A DNA stretch of 64,000 nt from Sacculina carcini (GCA_916048095.2 OU696591.1:1033501-1097500), one strand, 5' to 3'. Positions 12,541 through 26,490 are shown, counted from the stretch's first letter. Made by a program: numbers and translations. Notes: generated by a model not told the origin, from the sequence alone.

Positions 12541-14994
12541 CTCATCGGCCATTTTAGCGTTGTTGATTCCATATCGATATCGCCTGTCCCGAATTAAAGC
12601 ATGAATGCTCCACTCTCCGACTATCCACCAATGATAGTTCATTGCACAATGCAATACACAGCCAACCCTCCGAGATCAATACTCGTGGGGAACGTTGGCG
12701 ACGTTAACTACTAGCCAACATTTAATTCTCGGGGAATGATAAAGGTAACTTGCACCAGTGGGTAGCTGCTGTTCTTCCTATGCATCATCATAGAAGTGAT
12801 GCAAGATGGACGAATTTATCACGTTTGATCAATGGAGTTTTGAGATCGTAGGATGAAGAGAACAACAAGTGCATATTTTCTCGCCTTTTCTCACGGTGTT
12901 ATTACTTCACGAAAAAATGCTAGCATGTGGTGTCAGAAAATCACACATTTATTAGGATGCAACTTGTAAGTCTCACGAAATCTCATAATAGCAAATAGTC
13001 ATTGTTCCATCTAGAAATAGTTCTGACATCCGGTGTTTCCGATCCGTCTGTCTGTATATCGGGATGAAGTCGCTTCTGTCAAGATAGACGGTTCCTGAAT
13101 GGAGTGAAAGAGAGGTTGCTAGAAAGCATCGAAAACGTCGAAAACACAGAACAAATCGAACTTGTTCTTGGTCAGAGTAAGTAATTGTGAGGTATTTGCA
13201 ACGTGACCCACGTTACGTGGGGTCAGACAGTTTCTTTCGGAATTTCTACATTGTGATGGTCACCTGAAACCGGTTACCTGCACCAGTAGAAAGGCCGGTA
13301 TAATCTATCTTGGTCGGTACAAGCGACTTAGAGGGAAGGTGGAAATATTCCTGTTGTAGGGTGAGTGGAATCCTCATTCACGTTTTCGATCTCCGTGCAA
13401 GATTCTATCTTGATGTTTTCGGTCTGATCAAGATTTGATGTTTTCGATCTCCGTACATATGCTTCAAAAACATTTCGGTAAAGCTCCAACATTTTCAACC
13501 CATTTTTCATTTTCCATTATCTCTTCGCTTTATTAGTACATGCGTTTCCTAATCTGGTACCGTTCCGGTATTCGACCACTGCTCCAGGTGATAACTCTCT
13601 CCAATGTGGCGATAATGACGCAATTCCAACAGTAACACTTTCACACATATTGAAGCCATGAACGAGACGCATCAAGGAAGCAAAGACAAATTGATACTAT
13701 GCATCCTTGCTCAATTTCTAATTTGAGATCATGGGAATAGTGAAAGATGATCCCCAATACGAATATCATACATCAGAGATTTTCAAGCGTTTTAGATCGC
13801 GGTCCAAATCCATGTATGATGAATTTGCAACAACCCCGGCATCAAAATGTTTAGAAAAAACTTGCTCATGTAGAACAATGAAGAAGAAAGACAAAACACT
13901 AGAAACAAAACGCAATAGTGGAGTTATTAATCATCGAGAAGGGAATGAATAGAGAAGCAGTCCGTTTTTTATTATAATGTACACCGTAACCTATGACCTC
14001 ACGACTAGGTTTTCAGTCCTTCGCCACCAATATGTCGAGTGGCAACCCACATTAATTGGATCCTATATACTAGATATGTTATGAATAAGATGGATCACCC
14101 AATATCGCCTATAACCCCAACCCCCCGAAAATTTATTCAGCTCCTCCCAAAATTGCACTCTGGATCTGCCACTGTTGCTGTCAAATGTTCAAAGTCAATA
14201 CGAATTGAAATTTCAGTAGAATGTGAAATAATGAAGTTCCGTGGTTAAAGCCGCAGCACAGATCGAGAATTTTCCAACAACTCTACTATATAACATGCTA
14301 TGGGATATATAGTTCTAGGAATGAAGGCAATTGCGTCCAATTGCTCGACCTATAACACAAATGATAGCCAAGCCACGTCTGCTTCGTCGAATGCCATCCG
14401 TGTACTTTCACCTCACTGCTGACATCGTTGCTCATAATATCTAAATCCATTTGCTCCCATATCCGTGCCGTCTGAGATACCTGACATAAAATGACTTGAA
14501 AGTACCGACAGCTGTCTCGGGAGACATTCTGATGTCACAGGAAGTATGATTTGATGTATATGACATTGATTCGCCTGTACTCCATCCGTCGGTGTAGACT
14601 TCGTGATCAATATCTGATGATGGTCATCTGAATATCACTTGATGTATCACTAAATGTGTATGACAGTATGATGATCTGAGCGTTCTTAATACTTCGATAG
14701 ATCAGATCTTTAATATCCTTTGTTGAAATGTTGAAACTGTGATAGCGTCACGTGTAAACGTCAATTGTTTCCACTCTGGTTTACTTTCTTCTCTTCTCTT
14801 TAACATCTTCTTTCTTTTCGGAGCAATTCGTGTTGCTCGAAGTGTAACAGCAGAACATTGGTATGGTGAAAAGTAAGTTTGAGCGCCAGCGCTGATCGAT
14901 GAAAGGTAGAAATAACGATTGGTCCGTTATCAATTGCAATCAGTCAACTGTAGAATGAAGAGTCCGTGATTGACGCAGAACAACAGGTGTGGTT

Positions 14995-14997
<3 letters not shown>
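12541..14997. other. No gene recognised; one hAT-MITE end fragment
   Basis: Mostly unique AT-rich sequence. At about 14116-14176 the string CCAAAATTGCACTCTGGAT, followed by a CCACTG end, matches the right end of the element at 45717-46000, so this is a relic of that family. A 70-codon open frame at 13731-13952 is polar and unlike anything I know. Confidence 0.4.
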
Positions 14998-15025
<28 letters not shown>

Positions 15026-15600
15026 TGTATTTAATATAGCGCCAAATATACAATGGTGCGATGACAGGATGAAATAAAAACAATATAATATGTATGTATG
15101 TATAATAAGTGAAACAAATGTCAGAATAGCTAAGAGCATGACAGACAAAGTTGAACAGGCGTATATACAAAAGAAAAACACGAAACCATTCAACAGGGAG
15201 AGGTAGACTCAAGAAGATGTGCATGAAGAGCAGAAGAGAAGGATCGAAGTGAAGGTGATGACCGGATACGAGAAGGCAAGGAGTTGTAGAGACGAGCAGC
15301 AAAGAAGTAGAAAGATTTCGCCGACCAAGGCGCACTGCGAAATGCTGAAACTGCGAAATGGCGAGTACAAGAGAAACTCAGCAAAGTTGAGGTTTTCCTC
15401 TATTGTTCGGGAATTGGTACCATTCAATGTGTCGACCGGGTATTGATGGACCGAGAATGTCTGGCATAACAAAGCAGTGTACGAGGAAAGTGCAGTGAAA
15501 CGTACTCGTAACAGTGTCCAATTGTGCGAACGTGAGTGAACAACACCATTTGCACAAGAAAGTCGGACAATTTTGAAGCGGCCTAAAACCACATTGAATT
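14998..15600 (-). mobile_element. L2/CR1-like LINE 3' portion, minus strand
   Basis: Minus-strand frame 15190-15384 gives the RT C-terminus (WSAKSFYFFAARLYNSLPSR, then SFSSALHAHLL). It continues into a 3'UTR nearly identical to 3125-3290 and ends in GGCGCTATATTAAATACATG plus (GTT)n, seen as (CAA)n on the plus strand at 14998-15027. Upstream sequence to about 15600 probably belongs to the same copy but is frame-broken. Confidence 0.8.
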
Positions 15601-15904
15601 TGTTGTTTACTGGAGCTTACTCTGTTTCCTAATTCATTAGTTAAAATATATATCTATGAACTTCTACTATCTATTTACTTTGGAACATTCATTCCGTGTG
15701 CAGATACAAATTTTCGGTTTGTTCTCGAAACAAATATATTTCCACATCATTTTCTAATGAACTCTTATGTGAGATTCAGAAATGACGCCAGCTTTGGTGT
15801 GTCGGTTTTAGAGTGACAAGTTTCCCCACGAAAACCGATTATTTTCGTGCCAGTAAAGACTGTGTTGTATCAGTTTCATTGGTGGGGTTCTATACAGATA
15901 ATTA

Positions 15905-17217
15905 TATCCGACACAACTAGTGTTCCACCCTCCTAGACTCATCCCTCACAATATTAATCTTCCTCTTGCCTCTCAGATTCGCAACTTGGGAGTTATATTC
16001 GATCCATCACTTTGCTTCTCAAGTCATTTCTCTCAGATCACTCGCTCTTGCCGTTTTATCATTCGCCAATTTTATCCTATCTGTGCTTTCATTGATGAAG
16101 CATCTGCCACCCTATTTGTCAATTCTTACATCTTCTCAAAAATTGATTACTGCAACTCTCTCATCTTTCACCTTCCATTTATATCTGTCCGCTAACTTCA
16201 ATCTGTGATAAATTTAGCATGTCGATTTGTTTTGCGACTTCCTCCTAAAACTCCTACATCATCCCACCTCCGGCAGCTTGGCTGGCTTCCTGCTCTTTCA
16301 CGGATTCGATTCAAAATCTGCTGTTTGACATTCGAATTGATTCATTATCCATCTTCACCATTGTATCTTCGTTCTCTTCTCATACCCAGCGTTAGCTCTG
16401 ATGGTCGCCATCGTAAGCCTTTAGTTAGTCCTCCCGCTATCAATTTATCTCCCTGGTCGTCCAAATCTTTTACATTTTATGCTCCTCGTATATATAACTC
16501 GCTTCCCTCACACATCCTTGAAAAAACGTCTATCAAGTCTTTCTCTGTCGCCTTGCAAAAACACCTACTTGGATCTGCTTAATCTAACCTACCCTGCAAT
16601 CTGTTTCCGTTATCTTCCAACTCTTATCCTCATTGTGATTTACTGTTTGGCTGGTTGACTCACTTCGGTCTGGTAAATTGTCTGGTCAGGAGAAATTCCT
16701 GCTACTGGTACTGTGTAGTCCAGTACAACCAGTCTCGTAGTCGAGTGGTCGGCGACTAAACCGGCTCCCCCACTGGTTCCCACCAGTGAGGAGGGTGGCT
16801 AGACACCCAGCAGGACTAAAAATAAAACCTGTCCAAGGGCGGAAGAGCTACTCGCTAGCCAACGGCCATCCAGCATTTATTTTTATTTTTATTCTTGTAT
16901 ATCCTATGCTTTTTTTCTCTTCTCTGTTTTAATTGTCACTTTGCTTTATTTCCTCTATTCCCATTATATTCTTCATTCCATTACATTATTCACATATGTT
17001 TGTGTATATATGTGTATGTATGTGTATGTATGTGTGTGTGCATGTGTATGTGTGTATTCAATTTTGCAGGCACCCATATACTTTCTGTCGATCTGTGCTA
17101 CATATTTTTGTCTCCATACCTTTCTCCATGTGCCCACATGTGTCTATACTTTTATTACTGCTCGCGCCTTTGCCCTCGAAAGTGCGCTATATCAAATACA
17201 TGTTGTTGTTGTTGTTA
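15905..17217 (+). mobile_element. L2/CR1-like LINE fragment with one nonsense codon
   Basis: A single frame from about 15905 to 16582 encodes the RT thumb and C-terminal region. It includes NLGVIFDPSLCFSSHFSQI, INLACRFVLRLPPK, LRQLGWLPALSRIRFKICC and APRIYNSLPSHI. It is interrupted only by TAA at 16193-16195, so the copy is dead but close to intact in this region. The 3'UTR carries an unrelated insert at about 16690-16880 with tRNA-like GTCGAGTGGTCGGCGACTA. The element ends at 17185-17217 with GTGCGCTATATCAAATACAT and (GTT)n. Confidence 0.85.
16690..16880 (+). mobile_element. Possible tRNA-derived SINE insert inside the LINE 3'UTR
   Basis: TAGTCGAGTGGTCGGCGACT resembles an RNA polymerase III box A. 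The box B counterpart (CTGGTTCCCACCAG) is weak. The segment is absent from the sister LINE 3'UTRs here and is followed by a T-rich stretch. It could equally be unrelated sequence. Confidence 0.3.
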
Positions 17218-17436
17218 ACGCCGGTAAAACTATGTAAGCTATGTAAGTTGGCATCACGTTTCGATAGAATCTTTCGTCTCGTCTCGTGGACGATTACTTT
17301 CTTCTCATAATCATTCGCCTACTATTAATATATCTCTGGATAACTTGTACTATCAGCTAGTTCAAGCTAGCTAACGAAAGGCTCCCTGGGATCAAACTAC
17401 AAGCAATCATGTTTCCCAGCCACTGATGCCACTTGT

Positions 17437-17765
17437 TCTTGGACTTATTGAACCCCACAAGTTCCCCACATGCATTCATCGAACGCTTCGTATTATAATT
17501 ATTATATTAGCAACCACAAATCACCTACGATCAAGACAGTCACACAAGTAGGCTACTACTGAGTGGACCGAGTTGCTTGCAGTACAGATATCAAGGTCAA
17601 GCAATGTGGCGTGATTAGCTGCAGCCAATAATGACCAAGCCAAGCTTGACGTCACGAATCATACGAGTGGGTGAACCAAACCGCCGAACTCCAGGAACTG
17701 ACTCACCGAACCCCTGGGGTTGGATCGAACTCGGGTTAAGAAATACTGAACTGACGCAAGCTGCT
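17437..17765. repeat. Dispersed repeat R1, copy 2
   Basis: Uninterrupted counterpart of 9085-9565. It confirms that the MITE at 9149-9309 is a later insertion in copy 1. The minus-strand start has tRNA-promoter-like sequence (CCCGAGTTCGATCC), again suggesting a SINE. Confidence 0.75.
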
Positions 17766-18272
17766 TGTTCTAGTTGCACGTATACTTACATGTCTTTTTG
17801 GCGTCGTTCGAACCTCAGAGCGGTTCTCCATTATTCTGTGTCTGTCTGTCTTCGAGGCTCATTTTTAACTTCTGGCATGCATTCGTAAGCAGCTTTGTGT
17901 AACGAACTGAAGCTTCAGCTAGGGCATGTTAACGTTGAAAGAAAAACAAGTGAAATTGAGGCAATCGGAGCATTATGGAGCAGTGTTGCGAATAATGGCT
18001 AGATCGTCCGCAAAAGTTTAGTTAGTCTCACAGGCAGTTCAAGTCAGGTGAGCAATTGTAACTATTAACTAGTATCCTTGTAACTAGTCAGTGACTAGCG
18101 AAGTAACCAAGTAGTTAGCCAAATAACCAGATAGCCAAGTAGTGGGTAACTAGCTCGTTATCGCTCTTAACTAAGGTATTACATTTCAGAGGTTGTTAAC
18201 CTCTCTACAGTGAACATCGATTCAATGAACGTTTAGTGGGCGGAATGGCGAACGCCACAATATTCCCTAAAC

Positions 18273-18528
18273 CAGTAGTTCTCAACCTGTGAGGAATCCC
18301 CACTGGTGGGGAATGGAAGAGTTGCCAAGTGAGAAACTAAAGGCCGGACAGAAGGACAAATGTGTGTTTTTATCAATTCTAATTCGTTTATTTTTGTTTC
18401 TAATGACCTCTTGACATTTACTTTTATGTAACAAGTGAATATATTGAATTTATCAGCGCTGTTGCGGAAAATGAAGAGATGACTCATTAGAAAGTGGGGA
18501 ATCGGAGAAGAAAGGTTAAGAACCACTT
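18273..18528. mobile_element. hAT-type non-autonomous element, 256 bp
   Basis: Left end CAGTAGTTCTCAACC and right end GGTTAAGAACCACTT are imperfect inverted repeats. The flanks CCCTAAAC (18265-18272) and CTCTAAAC (18529-18536) form a 7-of-8 target duplication. Same family as the longer element at 19206-19988, with shared subterminal CCCCACTGGTGGGGAAT and GCGCTGTTG segments. Confidence 0.8.
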
Positions 18529-19205
18529 CTCTAAACGATACAATGCGAATTGCATGCACAGCGGATACTACTCTCGTCCGACCAACTTTCAACATCATCA
18601 TTGATCATCAGTGCGGTATTATCCATAGGGTTGGCACCACTACGATCTGGTGGATCTCGTGTTATTGCTCACGGGGAGTCGCGGCCATACTTGCGCCGTG
18701 AAAGTGCTACTGTTGGAGGACGACTGAAAACCCGTTTCGTCAAGTCACTCTCAAATTTCCTCCTCGCTCAATCGCGGATTTCAACTCGTTCAGTACATCC
18801 CACAAAGTGTATTGTTCAATGCTGAGATCAGGTGTGTTCAACGCCATATTTTTTCAGCACCAAAAGAAAGGGTACATCTCCGCGGTGTCATATCAGTGGA
18901 ATTATCTAGAGTATAAAATTAGAAGAGTCTAATAGCACTGAGCATGCATTCATGCATAATGCACTCACAAAAGGACAGCAGTACACTTGCAACAGCCACG
19001 AGGAAAGGTATATATAAGGGGCATATCAGACAAAATTTACAACCGAAGGATAAAATGGAATAAACCAGTCCGATGAGAATCAAGACTATTCAACTCAGCA
19101 TGTGATTCGATTCTCCAATTTGCATGTAATAATTGTAATAACGAGATACAATAACAAGCAAGATTTGCCCCAAGTCAAGAGAAATAAGACTCAATTGCTC
19201 TAATC

Positions 19206-19988
19206 CAGTGGTTCTCAACCTTTTTTCTCTGATTCCCCACTCCGAAATAAGCCATCTCTTCATTTTCCACAACAGCGCTGATAAATTCAATTAATTCAGT
19301 TGTTACATCAAAGTAAATGTCTTTAGTGGTCATTAGAAACAAAAATAAACGAATTTTAATTGATAAAACCAGTAAGGCGCCGTGTTCGGCGATGAACGAG
19401 CGAGCGCGAAGCTATCATATGTAATCAAACTAGTTTTGAGATATAAGACTCTCAAAAAGCATGGGCAAAGTTTTCTGCTAAATTATAAGAGGGCATATGG
19501 CACGTGCCACGTGCCACACTGGGCACTGACATGATTCGGCATGGTCTTATTCGCGGCAGGAAGGATTGGGCTACCCAACAAATAAACGCATGTTAATCGG
19601 ACTTATAGTTCCAAAGATATAAGCCTCTGAAAAACGGGTAAAAAGTGTTTTTCGAAAAAGTAGGAGGGCATTTGGGACGTGCCACGTGCCACAGTGGGCA
19701 CTGACATGATTCGGCTTGGTCTCATCCGCGGCAGGAAGGATGACGCTACCCAAAAAAAATGCATGTTAATCGGACTTATGGTTACAGAGATATAAGCCTC
19801 TGAAAAGCGTGACCACGGCCGGCGGGCCGCTCATACTCATTTTTCTAGTCACACCAAGTATGAACTTGCTCGCTTCGCTCGCTCGTAAACACACATAGTT
19901 GTCCTGTTCTGTCCGACCTTTAGCTTCCCACTTGGCAACTCTTCTATTCACCACCAGTGGGGAATTCCCCACAACTTAAGAACCACTG
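19206..19988. mobile_element. hAT-type non-autonomous element, 783 bp, with perfect 8-bp TSD
   Basis: Ends CAGTGGTTCTCAACC and CTTAAGAACCACTG are inverted repeats. CTCTAATC flanks both sides exactly (19198-19205 and 19989-19996), diagnostic of hAT insertion. There is no transposase frame. The interior contains two copies of a roughly 175-bp direct repeat (about 19493 and 19668), each with the palindromic GGCACGTGCCACGTGCCAC or a one-base variant of it. A partial third repeat end lies on either side. Confidence 0.92.
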
Positions 19989-19996
19989 CTCTAATC

Positions 19997-21290
19997 CAAA
20001 CCATCCACAAGTTTTACTTACTGAAATTAGGATAAAATGACCTTTGTGAAGACATCATTTGAATGAATTCGACTCGCTTTACGAGTGTTTGCATACAGAA
20101 ACAAAAAACTTACATTTTTGAGGCCGACAAAAAGCATCGAAGTGACAGAGCATGGCACATCACGGCACGTTCACAAATAAACTTCAAAACACCATAAACA
20201 CACACACAATACACACTGAATTACACAAACACAATCGTATCACTGCAACGAATCAACTTTCCATTGCACTTGGAGGGCAGGAAATGCTTGATGCAATGTG
20301 CAATGAGCATGTCTTTTAATTATTTCTCTATAAAAATGCATTTACTTCTCCGGTAATTGTATTTTTCTATGGAAATGCTTTTACTTATCCGGTAATTTTT
20401 AATTATATCGCTTAGAACAAGTTCGTTTGTATAAAGTTGAATAAATAAATACGGTAAATTATTCATTTGTTCGTTATATTTGGTTGATTATTGATCACCG
20501 TATTTTTGATATTTCATATGGGAAAAGTATTGAGATGCAATGCGGTAATTAGGATGTATTCAAATTGCTATTTTTCCCAATTTATTGCTACATGATCATT
20601 ATTTTATTTACTCAACGAAATGTGAATTTCCTGACTTTAAATCTTACTGGAGTTACTTTTCATCTAGCTTTTATTTATGAGAGAACTTCCAAATGTCACG
20701 ACAATGTGGATGCGCGCTGAAACTATCTTCAAGAGGCGGAATAATCGAAATTCACACACCGTGACGAAGAATATATGTACTGAATTGCATTTCTCATCTG
20801 GTTCTGTCTATTCACCATCTCAGTGATCACGAAACGTATCTTATGCGATTTCGCGGTTGAAATGAGTGGTTGATGGTTTGCTGTTTCCTTTCTGTTTTGA
20901 GTTTGATCAGGATTTTCATTAGTCTTCAGGCTTACATGTCCACAAAGTCCTTATTGCCTATTTTGAACTCGTGTGCATAAGATTCGCTGGAGGTCCAACC
21001 TACACACATTTGTTTTTAGCTCAGCGTTTAGGCCAATGATTTTCTCCTCTCTGCGTGCCGACATTTTGAAACTAATCAATAAAGAGTGGCTGGACATGGG
21101 ATCGTGATAGAGAGCATGCAACACAACCAAAAGATCCCGGTTGGATTGTTCCACGGAACAATCTCCAGGCTTGGTTTCACCACTCGGTGTTGTCTCACCG
21201 TCCAACCAACGGACGCTCAGCTTCGTACGTTCAGCTTCACGGTGTACAACGGTCTTGCGAGTCTTGTTTCAAGTTTGCTGCCACCACACT
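19997..21290. other. No gene recognised
   Basis: AT-rich unique sequence between the hAT element and the upstream region of the zinc-finger gene. No repeats or conserved open frames were identified. Confidence 0.35.
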
Positions 21291-21747
21291 AGGTGGCGCT
21301 AGTAGTGTCTTCAGCGGTCCCTCTCATCCGATGCTCTGCCTCGCTCCCAGTTGACGTCGGTGGACTGTGTGCGTGTGTTTGTGAGAGGTGCGCGTGTGAG
21401 CGCGCGCTCGATAGGATTTCACCATGTGTGTCTGTCTGTGGGTTCTGTCAGGCCTTCACGCTGTGTGGTGTTCTTAGCGCGCGTGTGTGTATGTGTATGC
21501 TTGGTCGTTCTCAGTAGTGTGTATTACACCCTGTTTCTATTCGCGTTTGTAAGCAGCGTTGTGGTTTGCTTTGCAGAAATTCAGCATTCAGCGTTAAGTG
21601 AGAGGTGGTGGTGACTCCAGACAACGTTGGATAGCGTCTGTGTGTGGAAGAGGCGTTGGTCGGTTCACAATCCGATCGTTTCGGTGCGTTTGCGCACTCG
21701 CTCGCCCGCTCACATTGGGCAGTTCCACCTGATGTTTGTGAGGCAGC
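21291..21747 (+). promoter_or_regulatory. GC/GT-rich region just upstream of the zinc-finger start codon
   Basis: Contains GCGCGCTCGATAGG, several GTGTGTGTG runs and CpG dinucleotides, in contrast to the AT-rich flanks. It is likely promoter and 5'UTR, or the end of a 5' intron: GAGGCAG at 21739-21745 directly before CATG could serve as an acceptor. The transcription start cannot be placed. Confidence 0.4.
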
Positions 21748-24700
21748 ATGACGATGGTTTATCAGTGCACGGAGTGTGAGTTTACGGGAAGCAGTGAATA
21801 CACGTTGGCTGAGCATCAAGCGTCAACTGGTCACAGTTCCGAGATGCTTTCCGCTGAGGAACTGCCCGAAGATGCTGATGAACTCATGTTCTCTGCTGAT
21901 TTTGAGGATTTTGACGAGTCGTTTTTGGATGCAGATTCTTCGGAAAATGGAGCTGTTTTGGCAGAAAATGATGAATCATTTTCGGGTTCGGTAGTTTGTT
22001 CGTCTGCAAAGCAAAAGCCGTTTACTGCTTCGAAGAAGGTATACCGATGTGAGCAGTGTGTTTTCACTACCAAATCGTACCTCATGTACAAGAAGCACTT
22101 GAAGTATCACACATTGCCGGTGATGAATTGCCCAATGTGCGAGTTTTGTTCACCGTATAAAGCCAACTTGGAAAGGCACATGCGCAATCACAGTAAGAAA
22201 GGAAAGTATCGATGCAGCAAGTGTTCCTTCTCGGCGAATATGCTTCGTAGTTTGAAATTTCACTCCGAACATCATCATGCTAAATATGGTGGAGTTCGCA
22301 GCACATCAGGAAAATGTGATGGTGTGATACAGGCTGATGAAATGAAATTAGAAGTTCTTGATAGCGAGGGAGTGGTGGTCATCAGAGGTGAAGAAATAAG
22401 TGCAAATACCGATTCTGATGAAAATGGTAATGGGTATAATGGTCAGTCGGTTTCGCCTGCCGAAAATGTTGCCGACAGTCAAGCGGAGACGCTAAATGCT
22501 GACAGTGGGGATGAGAATGGATCAAGGTCGACCAGTCGTGCCGGTGCCAGAAATAAGTCGACTGAAAATCAGGAGCCAGAAGACGGCGAAAAGCGTGGGT
22601 TGATTCGTTGCAGTGGATTGGCAAAATTGTTCACTGGTGGTTCCTTGGTGTCCATAACAGAAGATGTGCTCCTCACTGAAACTGACGCAACATCAAACAA
22701 TGACAAAACTTCTAAAAAACGTCCACTTCCTTGCTTGATTCCGCTATCTACGAACAATGTGTCTGTGGTAGACGCTACATTGACTGATCCAACTGTAAAC
22801 AACGCGCAAACGAGATCATCGATTTCGGATTCCAGTTCAAGGTCTTGTTCCATTCTCGATAAACTGTTCAACAAGAAATTGACGGCCTCAAATAGCTCAG
22901 TGGGTCGTGACAACATTTCCGAGCCAGTATCGTCACCGACTAAGACCACGGCTAGTCTAATGTCGTCTTCTACTAGATGTCCTTACTGTCGTCAAAGATG
23001 CAAAACTACTGAAGGCTTGCGTATTCACAAGAGGACGTGTCTTCAAGCTCCATGTGTGACTGGAAAATCTCCCGAAAACGAAGGCAATGCAGATAACGGC
23101 CAATTTGCCAATGATGACGACATAGAAATTCTAGAAGAGAAAATCGTTCTCGCCACTGGGGAGCAGTCTACCGATGCCGCTGCTTTTCGTACTGGTTCAA
23201 GAAGTTTGGCCAACGGCCTCACTTCTTCTGAGGCTTCTTTTGCGAGTGGCAAATTGTCTGCTCGAGTTAAGTGCACCGATTTGGTGAAGCGTCAAGTTTA
23301 CAAATGCCCTCATTGCACTTTTTGGTCTATCACTGCCTCCAGGTTTCATGTTCACATGGTTGGTCATATGAACGCTCGACCTTACGAGTGTTCGATATGT
23401 TTCTACCGCTCCAATTGGCGGTGGGATATCACTAAACATATCCGTCTAAGGGCATCCAAGGATCCCGATCATCTGAATGGTCAAGTGATTATTCGAGAAG
23501 AAAGTCGCGCTCGTGATTATAGCAAATACGACGGTTATTTGAAGATGATGGAAGTTGAAGAAGGGTTGCAGTGGAAGCCACAGGAGACTTCTCCTTTGAA
23601 GAGGCGTCTTGTGTCAAGTCCGCCTGTTTTGCGACGTTCGTCTGACGCTCTGCCGGGATTTCATCCGGGAAATCTTCAGCCAATCGAAGCGCTGTATGGG
23701 TCTGGATTGGGTATGACTCCAGTCCCCAACTCGCCGGTGAAAGCCAACCAATCTATCGGCGCTGTGAATGTCGCTGCAGCACCCGGTCTTCCTCGTCCAC
23801 CACAGTTTTCATCGACTGTCAGATTTCCAGTTGTCCAGGGTGTGCGATTGCCCATTTTGCCTAACGTGACTGTGAATGGTCACTTGCTAGGAGGGAGTGT
23901 AAACCCTCGTGCCGATGCTCCGTTGTCTTGGAGACCTAATAGAATCGTAACTTCAACGTCTGTCACTCCAAGCCTGGAGAGTCTGAAGCAGATGGACCCA
24001 ACTCTGGCCGCGATGGGTCTTACTAGTGAAAACACGGCCATTATTCTTCCGGAACCTCCCCCTGACCTTCAGACGGCTCGTTCAACACCTCCGCCGTCTA
24101 TCAGCAAGAAGACGACTCTCTGGAAGTGCAAAAAATGCCCATTCAAGTGAGCAATTCAACAATATTGCATTATTTTGATTCTCTCAGTTTTTTCATCATT
24201 CTTGAATTCGAAGCTCTGCGGCATATTTCATGGTTCATAATTTATTTTCGTTTATATTGATATTTAGCTGTCTAAAACCAAGCATATGCCACCAGATCAT
24301 GTTGCAATGCATCCTGAACTTGATTTATTGTTTGAAAACCGATCGTGCATATTTTTCAGCCGCGATATATATCACATTCCGTGTATCATTGTATATTTTA
24401 ATTTCCTCATCAGTAATGTTGTTTTGTTGCGCCATTTTCTCGCTTGCTGTATCGTAATTGACGGCTGGTGGTTTTCCTCGTTGCAGACACAGAGACAAGC
24501 GTTCGATGATGGTTCATGTAGCGCAGCACTCCAACGTCGACAGGTTCAGTTGTGGACATTGTGGCAAATCGTCCAACTGGGAGAGCGTTATTCAAGTGAG
24601 TGTTGCTTGATACATCATCTCTTCGATATCGTGCTTTTTTTGTTTATGGTGCCACTTTGACAGTTCTATAATTTATGCATCTACGCTGGTGCTTCGAATG

Positions 24701-26425
24701 CGGACACTTGATTGATCAATGGACACTTGCTATATTCAATCCTGACACTTTTTTCTCTCCAGAATCATTTCCATTTTGCGGTGCCACTTTTATGCCGCTT
24801 TTCTTCATCGGTAAATTTTTGTACAATAAGAGAGTATCTAAGAAGAATGGAGAAGATATAGAAAGAAGAGTTGGTTGAAGAGGTTAACCCATTTGGTTAA
24901 TCAGGACCGTAGTAATGGAGAGAATCGAAGGTCCCGGGCCCTGGGCCGCTCGACATCAAGGGATCACTAACCAGCTGAGCAATATATTCTCGATGAGTAG
25001 GAATATAGTTCGACTACAAAACAACACAAATGTCTTCCTCTAGCCATCCGCAAGCTTAATCTATTTCTGCTCTTCGTCTGAACTGAAAATTTCCCTAATT
25101 TCTGGCGAACATCATTTCTACAACATCTCTGTATGTCCAGTCGGACACACTTCGATTGATGAAGTTATTTAGACAAGTTATCAATGAAGTGAGAACTACT
25201 TTTAGGTAAGTTAAATTAAATTATATCAAACTAACCTATATCAAATTATATTATATAAAATTTAATTCTTTTAAATTGTATGAAATTTTATTCTATTTTG
25301 TTTAATTCTATTAAATTGTATGAAATAATATTCTATTAAGCTCTATTAATTTATATTTAATCAATTTATATTATAATAATAATGTAATTATATACTTATT
25401 CAGCTTTTTGGTTGTTACGAACCTTTAGCAAACGTTGACTCAGAGACGTAGGTCTTGAGCGTGGAGGAAATACATCCCTCGAGGAATTATTATTATTATT
25501 ATTAATTACAGTCAAATCCAGTAGCATGGGAAGAGTGCAAGCACTATTACCACCCTAAGGTGGCCCCATGTACCGGAAGCGCCCAAAAGATTCAGAGAGA
25601 AAGAGAGTTCGAAAAGAAAAAAAGTCTAAAAGAAAAAAGTCTAGAAAGAGAGTTAAAAAGAAAATAATAAATAAATAACAATAAATAATAAACCATCATC
25701 CGATAACACTCCATAATGTCACTCCTGAATGAGGAGTGGAACCATAATGTCCATATGTCATATGTCCATGTGTTGAGTGGAACCATAATCTCCATAATGT
25801 CACTGAATGAGGAGTGGAACATGACCGTCCCCGACAAGTACAGTTTGGTTGTTATAAAATTGCCCATATGCAGAAGGCGAGAGGTAACCCAGTGAAACAT
25901 ACCAGATCGTGCATTACGCGTTTAACCCACCAGCTTGTTTGAGGTTGTCAGCATATTTGAACGCACGTGCATTCATTTTGAATGGATGCCGATGGTACCT
26001 CCGTTTTGACGAAGTCTGTGTTGATTAGTTACTCCAGTTGTGCTGTTTGCCTTGTCAAATACAGGCTGAAGCGGTGTGTACGTTCTCCATTGTGTGTATC
26101 ACATCATGTTTTCCATTGTGTGTATCACATCATGTTCTCCATTGTGTGTATCACATCATGTTTTCCATTGTGTGTATCACATCGATTTCCAGGCACACGC
26201 CTCCAAGGATTCACCTACGCTCTTGATTCACAATTTGCGCGCTAATGTTTCATATTTATTTTCAAGAGTTGTGCCGTGGTTTTGCAAACGTGACAGCAGA
26301 ACAGACTCAACTGTTTAATCTCAACGTAGTAAAGCGAGGAAGTCACCAATCCAATACACTCCACAGCAACATTAAAATATCGTTGGACTGACAAATCGTT
26401 ATGCGCTGGCTCGTGTGTGTATGTC

Positions 26426-26490
<65 letters not shown>

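Noticed and set aside
13731..13952. Possible small gene (about 73 codons, Lys/Ser-rich)
   Set aside because: No ortholog recognised, no splice or promoter support, and length is within chance in AT-rich DNA.
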